Shown here: positions 1 through 6,214 of the stretch, in pieces | Layout: each line of letters starts with the position of its first letter | How positions within the stretch are numbered: position 1 is the stretch's first letter | Assembly (NCBI GenBank): GCA_019348335.1 | Contig: JAHWJR010000115.1 | Span: 1 to 6,214 of the forward strand | DNA from: Actinomycetota bacterium | Lineage (GTDB): Bacteria; Actinomycetota; Acidimicrobiia; Acidimicrobiales; CADCSY01 | DNA length: 6,214 nt | Direction: 5' to 3' | Program-made: the position numbers and the translations under genes | Notes under the pieces: model-generated | The model's input: only the letters and a program-made list of their open reading frames with translations | Told to the model about the DNA's origin: nothing | Database searches by the model: none

Positions 1-165
1 GCCACCGGCCGCTCCTTCTCCGACTTCCCGACCATCATCGACTCCATCCGGCGGCGGCTGCTGCCGCTCCCCGGGGAGACGATCGTGCACACCGGCCACG
101 GCGACTCGACGACCATCGGCGCCGAGGCGGCGCAGCTCGACGAGTGGGTGGGCCGGGGCCACTGA
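1..165 (+). CDS. MBL-fold metallo-hydrolase, C-terminal end only (partial)
   Basis: This is the last 54 codons of a gene that begins before the window, read in frame 1 and ending at TGA 163-165. The visible part contains an HTGHGDSTTIG motif (residues 30-40 of the fragment) followed by AEAAQLDEW. This is the usual C-terminal ending of metallo-beta-lactamase-fold hydrolases of the glyoxalase II/YcbL-like group, where the histidine in the GHG motif (fragment residue 33) is the last metal ligand. Such enzymes bind one or two zinc or iron ions in the cytoplasm and hydrolyse thioesters or related bonds, but the substrate cannot be told from this tail. The ATRIPPING first metal motif HxHxDH would lie upstream and is not visible. 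The stop overlaps the start of the next gene by one base, so the two are probably co-transcribed. Family assignment is fairly secure; the specific reaction is unknown. Confidence 0.8.
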   Translation, partial: ATGRSFSDFPTIIDSIRRRLLPLPGETIVHTGHGDSTTIGAEAAQLDEWVGRGH

Positions 166-167
166 TG
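163..167 (+). promoter_or_regulatory. TGATG stop/start overlap (translational coupling site)
   Basis: The TGA stop of the MBL-fold hydrolase (163-165) shares its final A with the ATG (165-167) of the matrixin gene. Such overlaps usually allow a terminating ribosome to restart on the next gene. The preceding bases are G-rich (GGGTGGGCCGGGG) but contain no clean Shine-Dalgarno sequence, which fits coupling more than independent initiation. The arrangement supports 165 as the matrixin start but does not prove it. Confidence 0.55.
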
Positions 168-866
168 CTGGCGCGCTGGGAGGCGGGAGCGGCACTGCTT
201 CGGGGCGAGTGGGCACAGGGCGACTACGACGTGGGCGACCTCGTCCGCCTGCGCCCGCGGCCCGACGACGTGGCCACCCTGGGGGCGGAGCAAGCTCGGT
301 TGGCGGCCATCGTCCGGCTGGCCAACTCGGTGACCTTCGCCGTGGCCCTCGCCCTGCTGCTGGTCCGCATGGTGCCCGTGAGCGCCGCCGAGTACGAGTT
401 CCGGCCCTGGGCGCAGCGCGACCTCGTCATCGTGGACGAGACCGACGACCCCCGCTGGCACCAGGCCACCCGCCACGCCGTGGAGGTGTGGAACCGCTCC
501 GGTGCCGACCTGCGGCTCGCCTGGGCCGCCGGCGAGCCCGGCGGGACCTGCCGGGGCGAAGGGACCCGCATCGCGGTGTGCCCCGCCGACGAGGAGGCCC
601 TGGACGGCATCTTCGACTTCCAGGGACGGGCGTCCCAGGAGCCGGGCGGTGACCATCCGAAGTCGGCGTTCGTGGAGGTGTGCACCGACTGCGGCCTCGA
701 CGAAATCCTCCGGCGGGTGGTGGCCACCCACGAGATCGGGCACGCTCTGGGCCTGCCCCACAACTCCCTGCTCGGCTCGGTCATGTACCCCACCGGGGGC
801 ACCGACCAGCCCGACGAGATCGACTACGCCGACCTCCGAGCCCTCTACCCCGTGGTGCGGGACTGA
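165..866 (+). CDS. matrixin-like zinc metalloprotease, secreted or membrane-anchored
   Basis: The protein has 233 residues from ATG 165. It carries the metzincin signature HEIGHALGLPH (residues 189-199), with H189, H193 and H199 as zinc ligands and E190 as catalytic base, followed by the Met-turn SVMYP (M207). This matches the peptidase M10A/matrixin family, which cleaves proteins outside the cytoplasm. A hydrophobic stretch at about residues 48-70, ending VPVSAAEY, looks like a signal peptide or single membrane anchor; a signal peptidase cut after VSA or VSAA is plausible. Cysteines C129, C139, C173 and C176 lie in the exported part and could form disulfides. No propeptide cysteine-switch is recognisable. 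The ATG at 165 is chosen because it overlaps the upstream stop (TGATG), suggesting translational coupling, and codons 165-300 keep a coding-like G/C third position. Alternatives are GTG 144, which adds 7 residues, GTG 270, and TTG 300, which would give a classic short signal peptide and has a GGAG nine bases upstream. The natural substrate is unknown. Confidence 0.82.
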   Translation: MLARWEAGAALLRGEWAQGDYDVGDLVRLRPRPDDVATLGAEQARLAAIVRLANSVTFAVALALLLVRMVPVSAAEYEFRPWAQRDLVIVDETDDPRWHQATRHAVEVWNRSGADLRLAWAAGEPGGTCRGEGTRIAVCPADEEALDGIFDFQGRASQEPGGDHPKSAFVEVCTDCGLDEILRRVVATHEIGHALGLPHNSLLGSVMYPTGGTDQPDEIDYADLRALYPVVRD

Positions 867-878
867 CGGCGCCGGCCC
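867..878. other. 12-bp gap between convergent genes
   Basis: The matrixin stop (TGA 864-866, + strand) and the metH stop (TCA 879-881, - strand) face each other across 12 bp, CGGCGCCGGCCC. The gap contains the palindrome GGCGCC but no stem followed by a T-run on either strand, so no intrinsic terminator is visible. Transcripts from both sides probably end inside the opposing gene or by a factor-dependent route. Confidence 0.7.
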
Positions 879-3800
879 TCAGCGGGCGATGAAGTACTTG
901 GCCCGGGGGTGGTGGCAGATGATGGCCGAGGTGGTCTGCTCGGGCTGGTACTGGTAGCCCGTCTCCTCGCTCACGACGAGGCCGATGCGCTCACCCTCGA
1001 GCAGGTTCCACACGGTGACGTTGTCCTCCAGGTCGGGGCAGGCGGGATAGCCCCACGAGTAGCGGCTGCCCCGGTACTGCTGGCGGAACAGCCCCTTGAG
1101 GGTCGGCCCGTCCTCGTCGGCGAAGCCCCACTCCTCGCGGATGCGGCGGTGCCAGTACTCGGCCAGGGCCTCGGCCATCTCCACCCCGAGGCCGTGGAGC
1201 AACAGGTACTTGGAGTACTCGTCCTCGGCGAAGAGCCGGCCGGCGGCCTCGGACACGGCGCCGCCCATGGTGACGATGTGGAAGGCGGCGTAGTCGGCCT
1301 CGCCCGAGTCGAGCGGGCGAAAGAAGTCGGCGATGCACAGGAACGGGTCCTCGTGCTGGCGGGGGAACGAGAAGCGGCCCCACTCGGTGGTCCGGCTGTC
1401 GTCGGTCCAGATCACCACGTCGTTGCCGTCACCGTTGGCGGGGAAGAAGCCGTAGACGACCTGGGGCAGGAGGATCCCCGACGCCTTGGCCTCGGCCAAC
1501 TGCTCCCGCAGCACCGGGCGGATGCGGTCCTTGAACACCTCGTCGGACTCGCCCTTCTCGGGCCGGTAGCCCCACTGGTTGCGGAACAGGGCGGTCTCGT
1601 TCACGTAGGCGGCGATCTCGTCGAGGGAGATTCCCTTGACCACCCGGGAACCGAGGAACGGCGGCTTGAACACCTCGTTGTCGATGGCCACCTCGGGAGA
1701 GCGGGGCGGGACCTCGACGTCGGGGTCGGGGGTGCGCTGGCTGCGCCGGGGGGGCAGCACCCGCCCTCCCGGCGCCCGACCGAAGTCGGGGTCGTCGGCG
1801 CCCGTGCGCTTGAGCTCGTTCAGGCGATCGAGCGTGCGCAGGCCCTCGAAGGCGTCCTTGCCGTAGAACAGGCGTCCCTCGTAGACCTCGCGGAGGTCAC
1901 GCTCGACGTAGGAGCGGGTGAGGGCGGCCCCGCCCAGCAACACGGGGATGCGGTCCAGGCCCTGGGCGTTGAGCTCCTCGAGGTTCTCCCGCATGATCAG
2001 CGTGGACTTGACCAGCAGCCCGCTCATGCCGATGGCGTCGGCCTCGACCTCGAGGGCCTTGGCCACCATGTCGGTGATGGAGACCTTGATGCCGAGGTTG
2101 AACACCTCGTAGCCGTTGTTGGTGAGGATGATGTCCACCAGGTTCTTGCCGATGTCGTGGACGTCGCCCTTCACCGTGGCCAGGACCACCCTGCCCTTGC
2201 CCCCCTGGTCGGCCTTCTCCATGTGGGGCTCCAGCCAGGCCACCGCCCGCTTCATGGTCTCGGCCGACTGGAGCACGAAGGGCAGCTGCATCTGGCCCGA
2301 GCCGAACAGCTCGCCCACCACCTTCATGCCCGCCAGCAGGTCGTCGTTGACGATGGCCAGCGCCGACTTGCCCGACAGCGCCTCCTCCAGCTCGGCGTCG
2401 AGCCCGTCACGGTCGCCGTCGATGATGCGTGCCTTCAGGCGCTCCCCGACGGGCCAGTCGCTGCGGTCCTCCTTCTCCACCGCCGCCGAGGTGACCCCCT
2501 CGAAGGCGCCGAGCAGCTCCTGGAGCGGGTCGTAGCCCGGCCGGCGCCGGTCGTAGATGAGATCGAGGCAGATCTCCTGGACCCGCTCGTCGATCTTGTT
2601 GAGCGGCATGATGCGCCCGGCGTGGACGATGGCGGCGTCGAGCCCCGCGTCCAGGCACTCGTGGAGGAACATCGAGTTGAGGACGTGGCGGGCGGCGGGG
2701 TTGAGGCCGAAGCTGACGTTCGACAGCCCGAGGATGGTCGAGACCCCGGGCAGCTCGGCCTTGATCCGGCGGATCCCCTCGATGGTCTCGATCCCGTCGC
2801 GCCGGCTCTCCTCCATCCCCGTCGAGAGCGGCAGGGCCAGCGGGTCGAAGAGGAGGTCGGACGGCTCGAGCCCGTAGCGCTCGACGGCCAGGTCGTGGAT
2901 GGCCCGCGCCGCCCGCAGCTTCCAGTCGGCGGTGCGGGCCTGGCCCTCGGTGTCGATGCAGGTGCACACCACCGCGGCGCCGTACTCGCGGGCGAGGCTC
3001 AGGAAGCGGTCGAGGCGCGTCCCGGGCGCGTCGCCGTCCTCCAGGTTGACCGAATTGAGCACCGGCCGTCCGCCGATCCACTGCAGCCCGGTCTCGATGA
3101 CCTCGGGTTCGGTGGAGTCGAGCATGAGCGGCTGGGCTGACTGGGTGGCGAAGCGCTGGGCGATCTCCTCCATGTCGGCCACGCCGTCCTCGCCGGTGTA
3201 GTCGACGCAGACGTCGAGGACGTGGGCGCCCTCCTTGACCTGGTCCTTGGCCATGGCCACGCAGGTCTCCCAGTCGTCGTCGAGCATGGCCTGGCGGAAC
3301 TTGCGCGACCCGTTGGCGTTGGTGCGCTCGCCCACCACCAGGAAGCTCGTCTCCTGGCGGAAGGGGACGGCGGTGTAGATGGACGCCGCGCCGGGCTCGT
3401 GGACGGGGGAGCGGGGTGCGGGGGTGAGGCCGGCGCAGCGCTCGACCACCGCCCGCAGGTGGGCGGGCGTCGTCCCGCAGCAGCCGCCCACGACCGACAC
3501 GCCCAGCTCGGTGACGAAGCGGTGGTGGTACTCGGCCAGCTGGTCGGGGCTCAGGTCGTAGTGCATCTTGCCGTCGACCACCGAGGGCAGCCCGGCGTTG
3601 GGCAGGCACGACAGCGGCATGCGGGCGGCGGCGCTGAGGTGGCGGAGGTGCTCGTGCATCTCCGCCGGACCGGTGGCGCAGTTGACGCCGAGGACGTCGG
3701 GGCGCATGGGGTCGAGGGCGGTGAGGGCGGCGGCGATCTCGGTGCCGGGCAGCATGCGACCGGTGAGCTCCACGGTCACCTGGACCTGGAGGGGGACGGT

Positions 3801-4346
3801 GCGGCCGGCGGCGGCCATGGCCCGCCGGCAGGCGACGATGGCCGCCTTGGCCTGGAGCAGGTCGAAGACCGTCTCGATCAGCAACAGGTCGACGCCGCCG
3901 GTCAGCAGCCCCCGGGCCTGGACCTCGTAGGCGTCGCGCAGCTCGGCGAAGCGGATGTTGCCGAGCGACGGGAACTTGGTGCCGGGGCCGATGGAGCCGG
4001 CGACCCAGCGGGGACGGTCGGGGGTGGAGAAGTCGGCGGCCACGGAGCGGGCGAGGCGGGCTGCGGTCTCGTTGAGCTCCTCGGCCCGGTCGGCGATGCC
4101 GTACTCGCTCAGTGGGACGGCGAAGGCGCCGAAGGTGTTGGTCTCGACCACGTCGCAACCCACCTCGAAGAACGACGCGTGCAGTTCGGCCACCACGTCG
4201 GGCCGGGTGGCGACGAGGATCTCGTTGCAGCCTTCGAGCGCCGGGCCCCCGAAGTCGTCGGGCCCGAGCTCCCGGAGCTGGAGGTTGGTGCCGCCACCTC
4301 CGTCGAACACGACCACCCGCTCGCGTGCGGCACCGAGGAAATCCAT
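879..4346 (-). CDS. metH: cobalamin-dependent methionine synthase
   Basis: This 1155-residue protein transfers a methyl group from 5-methyltetrahydrofolate to homocysteine through cobalamin, making methionine in the cytoplasm. All modules appear in order. The homocysteine domain (about 1-305) has zinc ligands C223 (GVNCATGP) and C289/C290 (GGCCGTTPAH). The pterin domain (about 330-600) starts LVVGERTNANGSRKF and includes DPLALPLSTG. The B12 cap (about 630-712) precedes the B12 domain (about 718-845), with lower axial ligand H730 in GDVHDIG and GMSGLLVKS at 773-781. A Pro/Arg-rich linker (about 848-895) leads to the S-adenosylmethionine-binding reactivation domain (about 895-1155), with YRGSRYSWGYPACP at 1091-1104. 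The usual DGAMGT near the N-terminus reads DGGGGT (15-20). Length is slightly below the E. coli enzyme's roughly 1227. The ATG at 4346 gives a standard family N-terminus and no better start lies upstream. No Shine-Dalgarno precedes it, so leaderless translation is possible. It is transcribed divergently from pepA. Confidence 0.97.
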   Translation of the reverse strand: MDFLGAARERVVVFDGGGGTNLQLRELGPDDFGGPALEGCNEILVATRPDVVAELHASFFEVGCDVVETNTFGAFAVPLSEYGIADRAEELNETAARLARSVAADFSTPDRPRWVAGSIGPGTKFPSLGNIRFAELRDAYEVQARGLLTGGVDLLLIETVFDLLQAKAAIVACRRAMAAAGRTVPLQVQVTVELTGRMLPGTEIAAALTALDPMRPDVLGVNCATGPAEMHEHLRHLSAAARMPLSCLPNAGLPSVVDGKMHYDLSPDQLAEYHHRFVTELGVSVVGGCCGTTPAHLRAVVERCAGLTPAPRSPVHEPGAASIYTAVPFRQETSFLVVGERTNANGSRKFRQAMLDDDWETCVAMAKDQVKEGAHVLDVCVDYTGEDGVADMEEIAQRFATQSAQPLMLDSTEPEVIETGLQWIGGRPVLNSVNLEDGDAPGTRLDRFLSLAREYGAAVVCTCIDTEGQARTADWKLRAARAIHDLAVERYGLEPSDLLFDPLALPLSTGMEESRRDGIETIEGIRRIKAELPGVSTILGLSNVSFGLNPAARHVLNSMFLHECLDAGLDAAIVHAGRIMPLNKIDERVQEICLDLIYDRRRPGYDPLQELLGAFEGVTSAAVEKEDRSDWPVGERLKARIIDGDRDGLDAELEEALSGKSALAIVNDDLLAGMKVVGELFGSGQMQLPFVLQSAETMKRAVAWLEPHMEKADQGGKGRVVLATVKGDVHDIGKNLVDIILTNNGYEVFNLGIKVSITDMVAKALEVEADAIGMSGLLVKSTLIMRENLEELNAQGLDRIPVLLGGAALTRSYVERDLREVYEGRLFYGKDAFEGLRTLDRLNELKRTGADDPDFGRAPGGRVLPPRRSQRTPDPDVEVPPRSPEVAIDNEVFKPPFLGSRVVKGISLDEIAAYVNETALFRNQWGYRPEKGESDEVFKDRIRPVLREQLAEAKASGILLPQVVYGFFPANGDGNDVVIWTDDSRTTEWGRFSFPRQHEDPFLCIADFFRPLDSGEADYAAFHIVTMGGAVSEAAGRLFAEDEYSKYLLLHGLGVEMAEALAEYWHRRIREEWGFADEDGPTLKGLFRQQYRGSRYSWGYPACPDLEDNVTVWNLLEGERIGLVVSEETGYQYQPEQTTSAIICHHPRAKYFIAR

Positions 4347-4349
4347 GGC

Positions 4350-4374
4350 CGCAAGGGTACTGACCGCCCTTGCG
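4350..4374. promoter_or_regulatory. perfect 8-bp inverted repeat at the metH start (candidate operator or hairpin)
   Basis: On the + strand CGCAAGGG (4350-4357) and CCCTTGCG (4367-4374) are perfect inverted copies separated by 9 bp. The half-site centres are 17 bp apart. The near arm ends 3 bp before the metH ATG and includes most of the candidate metH -10 hexamer. A dimeric repressor bound here would block the promoter. If instead metH mRNA starts further upstream, the same bases would fold into a hairpin next to the start codon. The arms are seen directly; any regulator is inferred, and I cannot name it. Confidence 0.45.
4354..4359 (-). promoter_or_regulatory. candidate -10 element for leaderless metH transcription
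   Basis: On the - strand the hexamer TACCCT fits the TANNNT pattern of actinobacterial -10 boxes and lies 7 bases before the metH ATG, the spacing expected if the transcript begins at the start codon itself. No purine-rich ribosome binding site is present in that space, which agrees with leaderless initiation. No convincing -35 hexamer is seen about 17 bp upstream, so the call is tentative. Confidence 0.35.
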
Positions 4375-4394
4375 CCGGGGGAGAGCCCGGGCGC
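4372..4394. repeat. GC-rich imperfect inverted repeat between metH and pepA
   Basis: GCGCCGGG (4372-4379) pairs with CCCGGGCGC (4386-4394) with one bulged G, around a 6-base loop. It sits upstream of both candidate promoters, so it may never be transcribed. There is no T-run on either strand, arguing against a terminator. In DNA this GC-rich the match may be fortuitous. Confidence 0.25.
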
Positions 4395-4403
4395 ACGACG
4401 GCC

Positions 4404-4417
4404 GGTGGCGTACCACC
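4404..4417. promoter_or_regulatory. small inverted repeat upstream of pepA (possible operator)
   Basis: GGTGG (4404-4408) and CCACC (4413-4417) are perfect inverted 5-bp arms around CGTA. They lie where a -35 element for the candidate pepA promoter would fall. The arms are short, and a protein binding site is only a possibility. Confidence 0.22.
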
Positions 4418-4424
4418 TCGCCGG

Positions 4425-4430
4425 TAGGGT
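4425..4430 (+). promoter_or_regulatory. pepA: candidate -10 element for pepA
   Basis: TAGGGT fits the TANNNT -10 pattern in an otherwise GC-rich region. It would place the transcript start near 4437 and leave a leader of roughly 26 bases that holds the GGAGG ribosome binding site. No recognisable -35 hexamer is found at the expected distance. Confidence 0.35.
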
Positions 4431-4437
4431 CGCGACC
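4428..4437. promoter_or_regulatory. 10-bp perfect palindrome overlapping the pepA promoter
   Basis: GGTCGCGACC is identical to its own reverse complement. It covers the last three bases of the candidate -10 box and the expected transcription start. This position suits a repressor site, but 10-bp GC-rich palindromes can arise by chance and no regulator is recognised. Confidence 0.25.
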
Positions 4438-4453
4438 GAACGCGAGCCCCCCT

Positions 4454-4458
4454 GGAGG
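4454..4458 (+). promoter_or_regulatory. pepA: ribosome binding site for pepA
   Basis: GGAGG lies 4 bases before ATG 4463. It is the clearest Shine-Dalgarno sequence in the window and decides the pepA start; the open frame continues 93 bases further upstream, but without such a site and without family-like sequence. Confidence 0.75.
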
Positions 4459-4462
4459 ACCC

Positions 4463-5944
<1,482 letters not shown>

Positions 5945-5955
5945 ACGCCGCTGGA

Positions 5956-5960
5956 AAGGA
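5956..5960 (+). promoter_or_regulatory. ribosome binding site for the small acidic gene
   Basis: AAGGA sits 6 bases before ATG 5967, a good Shine-Dalgarno sequence and spacing. Together with the 22-bp gap after pepA and the absence of a terminator, it supports a real gene starting at 5967 on the pepA transcript. Confidence 0.65.
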
Positions 5961-5966
5961 ACCGCC

Positions 5967-6214
5967 ATGCCCGTCAACGAACCGCTTTCTGACGACGCCG
6001 TGAACACCCAGGAGCAGGTGAACCAGGACTGGACGAGCCAGAGCGACTCCGATGAGCGCCGGGGGGACCGCAACGAGAGTGAGCCCCTGCGGGCCGAGCA
6101 GAAGCCGGTGGAGCCGCTGGACAACCCGGCAGAGGGGAAGCTGGAAGAAGTCATGGCCAACCCCCACTCCGACGCCCAGGACACCACCGACACCCAGGGT
6201 GAGCCCGGTCCGCT
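5967..6214 (+). CDS. acidic low-complexity protein of unknown function (partial, 3' end missing)
   Basis: An open frame starts at ATG 5967 and runs off the window; 82 complete codons are visible, beginning MPVNEPLSDDAVNTQEQ. I do not recognise the family. The visible part has 21 Asp/Glu against 6 Lys/Arg, is rich in Gln, Asn, Ser, Thr and Pro, has a single Trp (residue 22) and no hydrophobic run, so it is probably intrinsically disordered, cytoplasmic and not membrane-bound. Codons such as CTT, TCT, GAT, AGT and GAA appear more often than in pepA, as is common in disordered tails. The good ribosome binding site and 22-bp distance from pepA make it a likely operon partner. It could be a small stand-alone acidic protein or a flexible N-terminus leading into a folded domain beyond the window. 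Confidence 0.65.
   Translation, partial: MPVNEPLSDDAVNTQEQVNQDWTSQSDSDERRGDRNESEPLRAEQKPVEPLDNPAEGKLEEVMANPHSDAQDTTDTQGEPGP

Noticed and set aside
909..3140. 743-codon open frame on the + strand opposite metH
   Set aside because: It is the antisense shadow of metH: GC-rich codons leave few stops on the opposite strand. Its translation is repetitive in Val, Leu, Gly, Ala, Asp and Glu with no recognisable motif, while the metH frame is unambiguous.
3222..4427. 401-codon open frame on the + strand opposite the 5' part of metH
   Set aside because: Antisense shadow of the MetH homocysteine and pterin domains; it has no family motif and ends in the intergenic region.
4370..4462. Upstream extension of pepA by 31 codons
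   Set aside because: The added residues are not family-like, would overlap the candidate promoter, and have no ribosome binding site, whereas ATG 4463 has GGAGG four bases upstream.
4347..4462. Cobalamin or SAM riboswitch ahead of metH
   Set aside because: The whole intergenic region is 116 bp and must also hold the pepA promoter and leader; a cobalamin riboswitch is usually longer, and I see no conserved B12-box-like or SAM aptamer core.

Overview
This is a very GC-rich stretch (about 70% or more by eye, with most codons ending in G or C) that looks like ordinary bacterial chromosome from a high-GC actinobacterium. The protein styles, especially the metallo-hydrolase tail and the methionine synthase, remind me of the Acidimicrobiia. 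That placement is an inference from resemblance, not a search result. I see no mobile elements, phage genes, CRISPR array, tRNA or rRNA.

Layout, left to right. (1) 1-165, + strand: the last 54 residues of a metallo-beta-lactamase-fold hydrolase. (2) 165-866, + strand: a secreted or membrane-anchored matrixin-like zinc metalloprotease, whose best start overlaps the previous stop in a TGATG junction. (3) 879-4346, - strand: a full-length cobalamin-dependent methionine synthase, metH, whose 3' end faces the protease with only 12 bp between the stop codons. (4) 4347-4462: a 116-bp intergenic region between divergent metH and pepA, holding several small inverted repeats and two candidate promoters. 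(5) 4463-5944, + strand: a leucyl aminopeptidase of family M17, pepA, with all metal-binding and catalytic residues present. (6) 5967 to the window end, + strand: the start of a small, acidic, probably disordered protein of unknown function, 22 bp after pepA and probably co-transcribed with it.

The genes do not form one obvious pathway. MetH makes methionine from homocysteine and methyl-tetrahydrofolate. PepA recycles amino acids from peptides in the cytoplasm. The hydrolase and protease pair is held together by translational overlap rather than by a known shared role. No previously undescribed multi-gene system could be supported. The points most worth a second look are a perfect 8-bp inverted repeat ending 3 bp before the metH start codon, the unusual N-terminus and uncertain start of the matrixin, the cyanobacterial/Deinococcus-like style of the MetH reactivation domain, and the unidentified acidic protein behind pepA.
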